A model generated the notes under the pieces. That model did not search any database, was not told where the DNA came from, and saw nothing but the letters and a program-made list of their open reading frames with translations. This document shows positions 16,950 to 26,254 of a stretch of DNA of 48,844 nt, one piece after another; position 1 is the first letter of the stretch; each line of letters starts with the position of its first letter. Source of the stretch: an uncultured Porphyromonas sp. (GTDB lineage Bacteria; Bacteroidota; Bacteroidia; Bacteroidales; Porphyromonadaceae); the NCBI GenBank assembly GCA_900538385.1, contig UWSO01000016.1, positions 1-48,844 of the forward strand, given 5' to 3'. Position numbers and translations under genes: made by a program.

Positions 16950-17984
16950 CTAGCTGAAAGCGTTCCAGCCCTGAGCTTTGAGCTCGTGCTCGGCACGATC
17001 AGTAGAGACCCAGCGGCAACCCTCGGAGGCTTCCGTGGCATGCCCTATGATAGAGACCCCCTCGATGGCTGACACTTGACCTACCTGTGCCAGCGGCACA
17101 GTGAAGAGGAGCTCGTAATCCTCACCGCCGTTGAAAGCAGCCGTGATGGGCGACATGTTCATCTCTTCACAGAGAGCTAGCGTCTCACGATCTAGAGGTA
17201 GTCGATCCTCAAAGACCCTTACACCTACCTGTGATCGCTCCGCTATGTGGAGCAGCTCGGAGCTTAGGCCATCGCTAATGTCTATCATTGCCGTCGGAGT
17301 GACTCCCTGCTCGGCTAGCTTGCCACGCAACCAGCGCTGTGCAGACGGCATGAGTTGACGCTCGATCAGGTATTCGTATCCCTCAAAGTGTGGTTCGAAC
17401 TCCTCTGTCGGTGCGCTTAAGAAGGTGCGGTGCTCACGCTCTAGTAGCTGGAAGCCCATGTAGGCTGCACCTAGATTACCCGTCACACAGATGAGGTCGT
17501 TGGGCTGAGCGCCAGAGCGCAGGACTGCCTCTCCCTTAGGAACGGAGCCAAGGCATGTGATGCTGATGGCTAGTCCGTTTCGCGAGGCGCAGGTATCCCC
17601 GCCGATGAGGTCGACTTGGTAGTGCTGGCAGGCTAGCTCGATCCCTTTATACAGCTCTTCGAGCATCTCGGTCGTGTACTTTGCTGAGATGCCTAGAGAG
17701 ACGGTGATCTGCTGGGGGATGCCGTTCATAGCGCAAATGTCTGAAACATTGACCACGACAGCTTTGTAGCCTAAGTGCTTGAGCGGCATGTACGTCATGT
17801 CAAAGTGTACCCCCTCAAGGAGCATATCGGTCGTGACCAATAGCTCTTCGTCTGGCTTCATCTGCAAGATGGCTGCATCGTCTCCCACAGCCATACGGAC
17901 ACGGTCGGGCGATATGATGGCAAACTGCTCAGTGAGCTTTTGGATCAGTCCAAACTCTCCCAAGTCAGAGATTGGTGTATTCAT
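16950..17984 (-). CDS. thiL: Thiamine-monophosphate kinase
   Basis: Phosphorylates thiamine monophosphate to thiamine pyrophosphate, the final step of cofactor synthesis (cytoplasm). It belongs to the PurM/ThiL ATP-binding fold. Signatures in order: GEFGLIQKL at the N-terminus, GDDAAIL (Mg-ATP loop, about residues 34-40), TTDMLLEGVHFD (about 51-62), GYKAVVVNVSDICAMNG, VDLIGGDT, VTGNLGAAYMG, MIDISDGLSSEL and FNGGEDYELLF. The 344-residue length is normal. It starts 3 bp after lpxK ends, so the two are coupled in the sppA-lpxK-thiL order. Confidence 0.94.
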   Translation of the reverse strand: MNTPISDLGEFGLIQKLTEQFAIISPDRVRMAVGDDAAILQMKPDEELLVTTDMLLEGVHFDMTYMPLKHLGYKAVVVNVSDICAMNGIPQQITVSLGISAKYTTEMLEELYKGIELACQHYQVDLIGGDTCASRNGLAISITCLGSVPKGEAVLRSGAQPNDLICVTGNLGAAYMGFQLLEREHRTFLSAPTEEFEPHFEGYEYLIERQLMPSAQRWLRGKLAEQGVTPTAMIDISDGLSSELLHIAERSQVGVRVFEDRLPLDRETLALCEEMNMSPITAAFNGGEDYELLFTVPLAQVGQVSAIEGVSIIGHATEASEGCRWVSTDRAEHELKAQGWNAFS

Positions 17985-17987
17985 AGA

Positions 17988-19121
17988 TTATTCCTTTTCC
18001 TCGTTCCCCTTGTGCTCCTCTTTTTGAGCTTGTTCTGATGTAAACTGAGCTATGTGGTTCATCACTAACGCCCGCAGATCCTCCTCTCCGTGAGACTTAA
18101 AGTGCACTCGTATAGGCAGTCGAAGGAACCGCTCACGTAGCTCACGACTCATGTAAGACTCTAGCTCGAATATCTTAACAGCATCCTTGTCAGTACAGAG
18201 GAAGACTACCTCTGCTCCACGCGCTAGATAGTCAGTCAAGATGTTTTCCCACGTGGTGACATTGCGTCTGGAATAGTGATGATGATCTCCATAGGGGAGC
18301 GTTACTACACGTGAGAAGCCTCGCTCTACGTAGGCAAAGAATTCCTCAGGATGTGATATGCCAGATATGGCGACAACGACAGCATTAGTGTCTATCTTAG
18401 TAGGCTCCGCATCTCTCCGAAAGATAGGAACAGGACTATCGTACTTCACCTCGCTAAAGAAAAGCCTCTGATGTGGGTACAGGTCTAATCTCCGCTCTGT
18501 AAAGGTGCAGTCTATCGGCTTAAGTAGGGTGGGGCACTTGGTCACGACCACCACATCGGCACGATAGCGCCCACGGGCAGGCTCACGCAGACGTCCTGCT
18601 GGGAGCAGCACATCATCCGTCATGAGTCTATTGTAGCTAGACAAAAGTATCGAGAGCGAAGGTTGCACAGAGCGATGCTGGAAGCCATCATCCATCAGGA
18701 TCACATCGGGACGCTGCGAGTAGGGCTGGTTGACTAGGTAATTGATTGCTCGCACCCTATTGCCATCTACGACGATCTGTATCTTGTCGCCAAACTTACG
18801 CAGCAGTTGCGCAGGCTCGTCGCCTATGCGACTGGCACTATCGTCTAGCTCAGCAACCTTGAGTCCCATCGACTTACGTTTATAGCCACGTGAGACGATT
18901 GCAATCCGCAGATCTCCCATGAGCATTCGTACGAGATGCTCTATCATAGGAGTCTTGCCTGTACCTCCCACGGCCAGATTCCCTACACAGATAACGGGTA
19001 TGGGAAATGTGTGGCTCTTCAGACGCCCCATATTATAAAGGCTATTGCGTAGCGCCACGCCCGCCCCGTAAAGAGCTGAGAATGGTAATAGCCATCTATT
19101 AATCTTGGGTGTCTGATCCAT
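17988..19121 (-). CDS. lpxK: Tetraacyldisaccharide 4'-kinase
   Basis: Phosphorylates the 4' position of the lipid A disaccharide precursor at the cytoplasmic face of the inner membrane. The 377-residue protein has the LpxK P-loop GNLAVGGTGKTPMIEHL (about residues 48-64), preceded by IPVICV. It also has SRGYKRKS, GDEPAQLLRKFG, DVILMDDGFQHRSVQPSLSI with the conserved DDGFQH, and LLPAGRLREP. A membrane-associating hydrophobic stretch is at the N-terminus. It sits between sppA (49 bp) and thiL (3 bp). Its presence implies a lipopolysaccharide outer membrane, in keeping with the other genes here. Confidence 0.94.
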   Translation of the reverse strand: MDQTPKINRWLLPFSALYGAGVALRNSLYNMGRLKSHTFPIPVICVGNLAVGGTGKTPMIEHLVRMLMGDLRIAIVSRGYKRKSMGLKVAELDDSASRIGDEPAQLLRKFGDKIQIVVDGNRVRAINYLVNQPYSQRPDVILMDDGFQHRSVQPSLSILLSSYNRLMTDDVLLPAGRLREPARGRYRADVVVVTKCPTLLKPIDCTFTERRLDLYPHQRLFFSEVKYDSPVPIFRRDAEPTKIDTNAVVVAISGISHPEEFFAYVERGFSRVVTLPYGDHHHYSRRNVTTWENILTDYLARGAEVVFLCTDKDAVKIFELESYMSRELRERFLRLPIRVHFKSHGEEDLRALVMNHIAQFTSEQAQKEEHKGNEEKE

Positions 19122-19170
19122 ACTAAGGTAAGAGAAAGTCGAGATGGTAGTCTGTATAAGCTCTGAGAGA

Positions 19171-20955
19171 CTAGATATCTACGACCAGTGGTAGACGAGC
19201 CTGGAGACCCGACATAGCACGTAGCTCACGTAGCTGATCGATGTAGCGAATCTCATCTTCGGTAAACCACGAGGTCATCAGCTTCATACGTACAGCTTGT
19301 GTCGATGTGCTGAATAGCTCTTGGAGTACATTGACCGCACGTCTTGAGTAAGTCACATGGTAGGTATCATATCCAACCTGTGCAGCTGCATAAGCGACTG
19401 CATCTTGCAGACCTCCCAGCTCATCGACGAGACCTAGCTCCAATGCTTGAGCACCGGTCCATACGCGTCCCTGTGCGATGGAGTCGACCTGAGCTGTGGT
19501 CATATTGCGACCCTCGGAGACGCGCTTCAGGAAGAGCGCATAGCCACGATTGACATACTGCTGGAAGAGAGCACGCTCCTCCTCTGTCCATGGGCGATCG
19601 AGAGCTCCTAGGTCAGCATATTGTGCTGTCTTGACCACATCTTGATGTACGCCGATCTTGTTAGCGAGCTTGGTCGCATTAGGTACAACGCCAAAGATGC
19701 CGATAGAACCCGTTATCGTCGAGGGTTCGGCAAAGATGTAGCTAGCGCCCGAAGACATATAATAGCCACCCGAAGCTGCGTAGTCACCCATCGAAATGAC
19801 GACAGGTTTGTTTTGGCTAGCCTTATGGACGGCATACCACAGCTGTTCGGATATATAGCTACTACCACCAGGCGAATTGACACGTACTACGAGTGCATCG
19901 TAGTCGTCATCTTCGCCCATCTCGAGGATACGATCTGCGAGTTGGTCAGAGACCACCTTTGTGGTGTTGAGAGGAGAGTCCGTAGCCTCAACATTGATTT
20001 CTCCCTCAGCAAAGAGGACGCCTACATTAGCTCCTCCCTCACGGGCAGAGCCACGTGCAGCATAGACATCGCATAGCGATACGAAGCGTAGATCATCCTT
20101 CTCATCTACCCCCACTAGTGAGCATAGAGCCTCTAGAGCTTGATCTTGATAAAGCGCTCCATCAATGAGTCCATTAGCTAGGTAAGAGTCTGTAGACTGT
20201 ACAGATTGCATACTATCTGCTAGGGACTGCAGGCGTACACTGTCTAAGTTGCGACTGGTCCCCACTTCGCCTAGGATGCGTCCCCAGATGTCTCCAAGAT
20301 AAGAGGTGATCTGGGTACGATTTGCCTCGCTCATACTATTGAGCATGTAAGGCTCTACAGCACTTTTGAAGGTACCTACCTTAAAGACCATCATCTCCAC
20401 ACCGATCTTGTCTAGCAAGTCCTTGAAGAAGACAGCTCCACCAGCCAAACCATCGAAAGCGATAGACCCCTCCTTATTGACATAGAGTTGGTCAGCGACA
20501 GAGGCTAGATAGTACCCCTTGAGCGAGTACATATCAGAGTATGATACAATGAATTTACCAGCCTGCTTGAACTCTTCTAGAGCGCCTCTGAGCGCCTCAG
20601 TTGAAGCAAAGCCACTGCCTGGATCCGTCATATTAAGATAGATTCCCTTGATACGATCATCATTCTTGGCATCGTCAATAGCTTCAAGGACATAGGAGAG
20701 TGGCAGGTCACGGCACCCGTCGCTCTTGTCAAAGCCCAGCTCGGACCAAGGGTTTGACACATAAGTGTCTGATATGTGTGCTAGTTCGATCTTGAGGATG
20801 CTACCATCCTTGATCTGTCTGGTCTCGTTGTTCGCTCCGACGCTCAGAGCTGCTATAAAGCTGATCAGCACGATGACCGATAGGGAAGCAAAGATGACAC
20901 AACTTACGACGATAGCTAATAGTGTTGCAAAGAAGGTCTTCCAGAATGAATTCAT
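19171..20955 (-). CDS. sppA: Signal peptide peptidase SppA (67K type)
   Basis: Membrane serine peptidase (S49 family) that digests cleaved signal peptides. The 594-residue protein has one N-terminal membrane segment (about residues 8-37) and two tandem S49-like domains. The catalytic lysine is expected in the first domain (MYSLKGYYLASVADQ). The serine nucleophile is in the second (GDYAASGGYYMSSGAS). RVNSPGGSSYISEQLW and ITGSIGIFG are also typical. The size matches the long, E. coli-like form rather than the short form. It leads an operon with lpxK and thiL. Its start codon is followed upstream by a TACCTTTG box and a 22-bp palindrome array. Confidence 0.93.
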   Translation of the reverse strand: MNSFWKTFFATLLAIVVSCVIFASLSVIVLISFIAALSVGANNETRQIKDGSILKIELAHISDTYVSNPWSELGFDKSDGCRDLPLSYVLEAIDDAKNDDRIKGIYLNMTDPGSGFASTEALRGALEEFKQAGKFIVSYSDMYSLKGYYLASVADQLYVNKEGSIAFDGLAGGAVFFKDLLDKIGVEMMVFKVGTFKSAVEPYMLNSMSEANRTQITSYLGDIWGRILGEVGTSRNLDSVRLQSLADSMQSVQSTDSYLANGLIDGALYQDQALEALCSLVGVDEKDDLRFVSLCDVYAARGSAREGGANVGVLFAEGEINVEATDSPLNTTKVVSDQLADRILEMGEDDDYDALVVRVNSPGGSSYISEQLWYAVHKASQNKPVVISMGDYAASGGYYMSSGASYIFAEPSTITGSIGIFGVVPNATKLANKIGVHQDVVKTAQYADLGALDRPWTEEERALFQQYVNRGYALFLKRVSEGRNMTTAQVDSIAQGRVWTGAQALELGLVDELGGLQDAVAYAAAQVGYDTYHVTYSRRAVNVLQELFSTSTQAVRMKLMTSWFTEDEIRYIDQLRELRAMSGLQARLPLVVDI

Positions 20956-20997
20956 AAAGTATTATATAGATATGTCCGTTAGCACGTGTTAGTACCG

Positions 20998-21005
20998 CAA
21001 AGGTA
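20998..21005 (-). promoter_or_regulatory. sppA: -7 box (TACCTTTG) of the sppA operon
   Basis: TACCTTTG on the - strand, 42 bp before the sppA ATG. No -33 TTTG at the expected distance. Array D begins about 55 bp farther upstream. Confidence 0.6.
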
Positions 21006-21059
21006 ACAAATAGATATCGAATAAGCTACATATATCATTGTCTCCTAGGTGGCAACTTC

Positions 21060-21147
21060 AGTTTCATCGGGATGAAACTCCAGTTTCATGGGGGTGAAAC
21101 TCCAGTTTCATAGGGGAGAAACTCCAGTTTCATAGGGGAGAAACTTT
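21060..21147 (+). repeat. 22-bp palindrome array D (GAAACT family)
   Basis: Four units start at 21060, 21082, 21104 and 21126, exactly 22 bp apart. Each is AGTTTC-N8-GAAACT-N2, the spacer being G-rich (as in ATCGGGAT or ATAGGGGA) and the last two bases CC in the first three units. The array lies in the divergent region between sppA and the second TonB receptor gene; the other bases of that 416-bp gap show only the two promoters and a weak 6-bp hairpin. Confidence 0.88.
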
Positions 21148-21305
21148 TGTGCTATCCCCTTAGAGACTTACTGTCCGATACATCTAGGTTAATCAATTGG
21201 CTAAAGACGCTCTGACTACCTCTATGTAGGTAGATACTCTGATTGGCGAATACCCAGCAGCAGGTATTTTTGCAGCTAAATGAGCTTAGGGAGTGAGAGA
21301 TGTCT

Positions 21306-21313
21306 TATCTTTG
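21306..21313 (+). promoter_or_regulatory. -7 box (TATCTTTG) of the second TonB receptor
   Basis: TATCTTTG fits TAnnTTTG and lies 58 bp before the receptor ATG. A matching -33 is not evident. Confidence 0.5.
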
Positions 21314-21371
21314 CCCCTCAAAAATGAAGACAAACTAGCAAGCTTATATATCAAACAAACAATCATAATCT

Positions 21372-24008
21372 ATGCAGTACAGTAAACTACCAATCAGGGC
21401 GATGAGCGCACTCCTTGCGACTCTCTGCTCGTTATCTATGGCGGTGGCTATGCCTGCAGCTCTCTCGGCAGAGCGCACGCAGCCCATCGTCTCTACCCAT
21501 GCCGATGCGCACATCACGGGTCACGTGGTGGATGCTTCGACGGGAAAGCACATCGCTGGTGCTACCATCATCATCCAGCAGTACAATGTCTCGGTCACGA
21601 CCGATGCTTCGGGACACTATTCCTTTCGGAATCAGAAGCCTGGCAAGCTAACGCTAACGATGCTGGCTGATGGCTATCTGACGCAGGTCAAGGAGGTCAC
21701 ACTACAGAAAGGGGAGACGCTAGAGGTCAACTTTGAGGCGGTCCTCGATGACACCCAGCTTGAAGAGGTGGTCGTTACGGCCAATCGCCAGCGCACGCTG
21801 CGCCGCTATGCCCCTACACTGGTCTCGGTGATCGACAACAAGAGCTTCCAGCTCAATAATGCGGTCAACCTCGCGGGTGGTCTTGCCTTTAAGCCTGGTA
21901 TCCGTGTCGAGAACGACTGCCAGAACTGCGGTTTCAACCAAGTGCGTATCAACGGTCTCGATGGTCGCTATTCGCAGATCTTGATCGATAGCCGTCCTGT
22001 CTTCTCCGCACTCGCTGGTGTCTACGGTCTAGAGCAGCTCCCCGCTAATATGATCGATCGTGTGGAGGTCGTCCGTGGCGGTGGCTCTGCCCTCTACGGC
22101 TCATCGGCTATTGCTGGTGTGGTCAATGTGATCACCAAGGAGCCTACGACCAATAGCTTCTCACTGAGCGAAAACCTTTCGCTCATCGGCGGTAAGAAGC
22201 CTGACAATACGATTGCTTTCAACGGTACTATCCTCAGCCCCGACCGTGAGATGGGTGCTATGATTTTCGGGCAGCATCGTACGCGTACGGGCTGGGATGC
22301 CAATGGAGATGGCTTCTCCGAGATAGGGCAGCTAGAGAGCCGTGCACTCGGTACGCAGCTCTTCTTCCGCCTCAACCCGTACAACAAGATTACAGCTGAG
22401 ATACACTCAATCCAAGAGAAGCGCCGTGGCGGAGACCACTTCGAGCGTCCTGAGCACGTGGTCGCTGTCGCTGAGAGTGTCGGTCACTCGATCCTGAGCG
22501 GTAATCTACGCTATGACACTCACTCGACAGACTACAAGCACAATCTGCAGCTTTACGCCTCTGGTCAGCGTATCGTACGCAATAGCTACTACGGCGGTAT
22601 TGATGAGGACAAGGTGGCTTCTGAGGGACACCCTACGCCTAAGGAGGCTTACGGTGACAACTACGGTCTGACTCACGGTAATGTAGCTATGGGCGGTGCT
22701 CAGTACTCCTACAAGACGGATCGCCTCTTCTTCATGCCTGGCAACATCCTCGTCGGCGCAGAGTACCTCTACGACCATCTGCACGACCAGATGCCTATCC
22801 TAAGGTATCAGAAGCTCCCCGACGGGACTCCACGGGCGGAGGATCTAGATCAGCGTATCCATAACTTTAGCCAGATTGCTCAGATAGAGTGGACGAACAA
22901 AACCTTTACGCTCCTCCTCGGTGGTCGTCTCGATGAGCACTCGATGGTCAAGAATGCTAAGGGGGCTATCAAGCCTATCTTCACACCTCGCGCTACGGTA
23001 CGCTATAATCCATTTACTTGGATGAACCTCCGCGCTTCGTATGCACAGGGCTTCCGTGCTCCTCAGACTTTCGACGAGGATCTACACGTTGGTATCGTAT
23101 CTGGTGAGGCGCAGAAGGTCATCAATGAGAAGGGGCTCAAGCCAGAGTACAGCCACAGCTTCAACCTAAGCAACGACATGTACTTCTCCCACGGAGCTAT
23201 GCAGGCTAACCTCCTCATCGAGGGCTTCTTCACACGCCTCCAGGGAGCCTTCAATACACGCCCACTAGAGGAGCGCGACGGCTTCATTCTCTATGAGCGT
23301 TACAACGCTTCGGACGCTTCAGTCTACGGAGCAAACATCGAGGCTAAGGTTGCATACAAGCGCATCACCGTGCAGGCGGGCTTCACCTTTGCCAAGAGTC
23401 TCTGGGATAAAGCTGAGAGTACTGGCGTGGAGCGTTCACTCTTACAGGGAGAGGATGCTAAAAAGCCGAGAGAGATTAACACTCTTGAGAACAATGGTCC
23501 GAAGACAGCTGACGGCTTCCTCAAGAATGGTGACGGCAACTTTGTCAATACGGAACTCATGAGCCGCGACTTTATGAAGACGCCTATGACTTACGGTTAC
23601 CTAACGCTAACCTACAACCCCGTATCCACGCTCAACCTAACCGCCACGTGCAACTACACGGGTAGCATGCTGGTGCCTCACATCATCGAGTATGGTGCTG
23701 AGAGTGCGGTCATAGACCGTGACCTCGTCGCTGCTGGTCAGCGTGAGGCGGGTGCAGCTGATGCTAGCGAGACGGCTCCTAAGTGGGGACGTATCGAGAA
23801 GACTCCTGTCTTCTTTGACCTAGGGGCTCGTATCTCTTACGACTTCGACATCTTCACCTCTTCATCTCTGCAGCTCTTCATGGGAGTTAACAACCTACTC
23901 AACTCATTCCAGAAGGATTTTGACCTAGGTGGTGGACGTGACAGTGCTTACATCTACGGCCCCACGCAGCCACGCACGGTCTACATGGGTATGACGATGA
24001 AGTTTTAA
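21372..24008 (+). CDS. TonB-dependent outer-membrane receptor (FepA/BtuB-like) with CxxC in the plug
   Basis: Outer-membrane active-transport receptor, 878 residues. It has a signal peptide (cleavage near residue 33, LSAERT), then a CarboxypepD-regulatory-like domain (about 47-120) and a TonB-box-like EEVVVTANRQ (131-140). The plug has VRINGLDGRYSQILIDSRP and VEVVRGGGSALYGSSAIAG, typical of siderophore, cobalamin or metal receptors rather than SusC. The barrel ends MGMTMKF. Before the plug core there is DCQNCGF (Cys183, Cys186), a CxxC seen in a subgroup of these receptors. It could be a disulfide or metal contact; that is inference. It is monocistronic, with its own promoter and a strong terminator shared with convergent hemH. 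Confidence 0.9.
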   Translation: MQYSKLPIRAMSALLATLCSLSMAVAMPAALSAERTQPIVSTHADAHITGHVVDASTGKHIAGATIIIQQYNVSVTTDASGHYSFRNQKPGKLTLTMLADGYLTQVKEVTLQKGETLEVNFEAVLDDTQLEEVVVTANRQRTLRRYAPTLVSVIDNKSFQLNNAVNLAGGLAFKPGIRVENDCQNCGFNQVRINGLDGRYSQILIDSRPVFSALAGVYGLEQLPANMIDRVEVVRGGGSALYGSSAIAGVVNVITKEPTTNSFSLSENLSLIGGKKPDNTIAFNGTILSPDREMGAMIFGQHRTRTGWDANGDGFSEIGQLESRALGTQLFFRLNPYNKITAEIHSIQEKRRGGDHFERPEHVVAVAESVGHSILSGNLRYDTHSTDYKHNLQLYASGQRIVRNSYYGGIDEDKVASEGHPTPKEAYGDNYGLTHGNVAMGGAQYSYKTDRLFFMPGNILVGAEYLYDHLHDQMPILRYQKLPDGTPRAEDLDQRIHNFSQIAQIEWTNKTFTLLLGGRLDEHSMVKNAKGAIKPIFTPRATVRYNPFTWMNLRASYAQGFRAPQTFDEDLHVGIVSGEAQKVINEKGLKPEYSHSFNLSNDMYFSHGAMQANLLIEGFFTRLQGAFNTRPLEERDGFILYERYNASDASVYGANIEAKVAYKRITVQAGFTFAKSLWDKAESTGVERSLLQGEDAKKPREINTLENNGPKTADGFLKNGDGNFVNTELMSRDFMKTPMTYGYLTLTYNPVSTLNLTATCNYTGSMLVPHIIEYGAESAVIDRDLVAAGQREAGAADASETAPKWGRIEKTPVFFDLGARISYDFDIFTSSSLQLFMGVNNLLNSFQKDFDLGGGRDSAYIYGPTQPRTVYMGMTMKF

Positions 24009-24044
24009 TCCCTCCAGACTGAGACTGCGGTCTCAAACAAAGAA

Positions 24045-24082
24045 AAGGGTGCAAGCTAGAGAGAAGTCTAGTTTGCACCCTT
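24045..24082. terminator. Strong bidirectional terminator between the TonB receptor and hemH
   Basis: A 16-bp stem (AAGGGTGCAAGCTAGA against its complement, one G-U pair) has a 6-base loop, an A-rich run on the left and a T-rich run on the right. It serves both convergent genes. A smaller TGAGAC/GTCTCA hairpin lies just before it. Confidence 0.85.
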
Positions 24083-24103
24083 CTTGATTTACGAAGTGGG
24101 GGG

Positions 24104-25093
24104 CTAGCACTGCCGTTGTACTCGATCGACTAAGCTGGCGATGAGCGCACCACTATCAGGGTGCGTGGAGAGACAGGGCAGGTAGATAAGCTCTTCGCCA
24201 CCTGCTGCGAGGAATAGTTCACGCGCCTCTAGCTCTAGATCGAGCTTCGTCTCCAAGCAATCTGCGACAAAGCTAGGGCTAAAGAGTACGGCACGGCGAA
24301 CTCCCTGCGCTGCGAGCGCTTGCAGTTCGCTGACGAGTGTCGGCTGTAGCCATCGCCCATGCCCCATGGCGGAGTGAAAGGTCAGGTGGACTCGCTCCTC
24401 AGGTATGCCCAGATTGCGGGTCAGCGCTTGTAGCGTAGCGACACACTGAGCATGGTAGTCCCAGCCATGCGTCTGGTCGTACTTCTGATGCGCCTCGGGG
24501 ATACTATGATAGGAGGCGATGTAGTGGTAGTTGCTGTCGCTCGTATCCACATGCCATTGGATCAGCTCGGTCAATTGCTGGATATAGAGCTGGTCGGTAC
24601 CCCAAGGAGTCAGCACAGTCGTCTTGTATTCCCCGCCAGTAGGCTTGGGCAGATCCGAGAAATAGGTGATAGCACTGCCCGCATTGCTCCTCGTGTACTG
24701 AGGAAAAAGCGGGAGCAGTAGCACCTCCACATCGTCCGTCCCGACAAGCTGAGCGATACGATCGCCCCACTGAGCACGGCTTGTCTGCGAATAGCGTGGC
24801 GTGTAGAGCGTCGGGAGCTGCGTCTGCTGAGCTACTTGCTCTGCGAGTCGCTGCATCTCTGCGGTCAGAGGCATGACCCCATCGGAGAGTGCCAAGAGAC
24901 GACGATACCGCTCTGATGAAAAGTGCGTGCGACGAGGCACGATGATACCTCGCACCAGTAGCTGTCGCATCAGATAGGGTACGGAGATGATATCCCCATC
25001 GGTGAGAAACTCCCGCAGGTAGCTTCGCACATCCTCCTCGTTGGCGGTCCGAGGGGAACCCGTATTGGTCAGTAGTATGATCTGCTGTGTCAA
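24104..25093 (-). CDS. hemH: Ferrochelatase
   Basis: Inserts ferrous iron into protoporphyrin IX to make haem (cytoplasmic, membrane-associated). The 329-residue protein opens ILLTNTGSPRTANEEDVRSY, matching the family's LLNLGSP start. It has the active-site histidine block YHSIPEAHQKYDQT, and PSFVADCLETKLDLE, which contains the conserved DCLET with the catalytic glutamate. HSAMGHGRWLQPTL corresponds to the usual FQSR-G-x3-WLxP block. It ends an operon MATE - metallophosphoesterase - hemH (4-bp gap to its neighbour). Porphyromonas species often lack a full haem pathway, so the enzyme may act on imported porphyrin; that is inference. Confidence 0.92.
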   Translation of the reverse strand: MTQQIILLTNTGSPRTANEEDVRSYLREFLTDGDIISVPYLMRQLLVRGIIVPRRTHFSSERYRRLLALSDGVMPLTAEMQRLAEQVAQQTQLPTLYTPRYSQTSRAQWGDRIAQLVGTDDVEVLLLPLFPQYTRSNAGSAITYFSDLPKPTGGEYKTTVLTPWGTDQLYIQQLTELIQWHVDTSDSNYHYIASYHSIPEAHQKYDQTHGWDYHAQCVATLQALTRNLGIPEERVHLTFHSAMGHGRWLQPTLVSELQALAAQGVRRAVLFSPSFVADCLETKLDLELEARELFLAAGGEELIYLPCLSTHPDSGALIASLVDRVQRQC

Positions 25094-25097
25094 GGCT

Positions 25098-26243
25098 TTA
25101 TTGCTTGCTATACAAATCGAAGACCGCCACCTCGCTATTGGTAAAAAGCCTCATCGCCGGCCCCGCAGCGCCATATCCACTAGAGACGTAGACAGGCGTG
25201 CCGTATCGCTCGGTGAAGCCGTGCGCTATCGGGTAGTAAGCACGCACCAGTAGAGAGAAGGGGAAAATTTGTCCGTCGTGGGTATGTCCATAGAGTGCCA
25301 AGTCGACACCGTTGCTCGCGAGACTGTCCAGCTGTACCGGCTGATGTTCGAAGAGTATACGTGGTAGTTGCTGGCTCTCTTGCGGTATCTGACCGATTAA
25401 CTCAGAGAGCGTAGCCCGCTCGCTCTGCGTGTAGTCATCCCGCCCAATGAGCGTCACTGCTCCGCCAGGCGTTGCGATAGAGTCCACGAGGAGCGTTCCC
25501 CCGACGAGCTTGATCCAGGCCTTCTTCTTCGCCATATCGGAGCGGTACTCGTGATTGCCCAGTACGTAGTAGCTACCCAGTGGCGGGGTGATCTGCTGCA
25601 TGATCTCGGGGATGCTGTCTAGATATGCGGGGTCGGGGTAGTAGTCAAAGATATCTCCCCCCACAAGCATTAGGTCTGGCTCTGTCTTTTTGTAAAGCTC
25701 CAGCAACCGCTCCGCAAAGGGGCGGCCGATCGTTTCGCTAAAGTGAAGGTCCGACACGAAGAGTACCCGCAGATGCTCCCGATCATCACCGAGCGGTTTG
25801 TTCAGCTCCACCTTATGCTCTACCGTGTGCGGTGTCGCAGCCTGCTGGTAGCCATACATCAGGATCAGAGCTGAGATTGCTACCATAACAAAGAAGAGGA
25901 TCCACTTAGCTCGCTGGTATCCCGTATCTCCGAGGAGCGAATGAACCGTTTGCCCCGTGATGCGTCTGTAGAGCAGTCGTCCACCATTGATCAGGAGCAC
26001 TAGGGGTACTATATATAGGAGTACGAAAGCCCACGAGCAGACGAAGACAATGCTAAAGGTGAGCAACGCTGACGAGAGCTGATGGCGTAGCAAAACCACC
26101 ACAAGGACGAAGAGCAGGTCGGCCAGTAGCACCCCACGCAGCGACCGTCGCCACCAGCCACGAGGCACCGCCTGCCCTCCACGCCACACGAGGTAGAGGA
26201 TACCTATGAGCTGTATGAAGAGCGTGTATAGGAGTACGTGCAT
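25098..26243 (-). CDS. Membrane metallophosphoesterase
   Basis: Calcineurin-like phosphoesterase of 381 residues anchored in the inner membrane. The first ~145 residues hold about four hydrophobic segments. The catalytic domain follows with FVSDLHFS, GGDIFDYYPD, GNHEYRS and GHTHDGQIFPF, the last part being typical of the YkuE/UDP-2,3-diacylglucosamine-like branch. The reaction is not known; members of this branch cleave diverse phosphoesters. It sits between the MATE transporter (11 bp) and hemH (4 bp) on one transcript. Confidence 0.85.
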   Translation of the reverse strand: MHVLLYTLFIQLIGILYLVWRGGQAVPRGWWRRSLRGVLLADLLFVLVVVLLRHQLSSALLTFSIVFVCSWAFVLLYIVPLVLLINGGRLLYRRITGQTVHSLLGDTGYQRAKWILFFVMVAISALILMYGYQQAATPHTVEHKVELNKPLGDDREHLRVLFVSDLHFSETIGRPFAERLLELYKKTEPDLMLVGGDIFDYYPDPAYLDSIPEIMQQITPPLGSYYVLGNHEYRSDMAKKKAWIKLVGGTLLVDSIATPGGAVTLIGRDDYTQSERATLSELIGQIPQESQQLPRILFEHQPVQLDSLASNGVDLALYGHTHDGQIFPFSLLVRAYYPIAHGFTERYGTPVYVSSGYGAAGPAMRLFTNSEVAVFDLYSKQ

Positions 26244-26254
26244 ATTAGAAGGTC

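Noticed and set aside
21249..21271. Terminator-like hairpin AATACC/GGTATT with a short T-run
   Set aside because: Only a 6-bp stem, and no + strand gene lies upstream for it to terminate.
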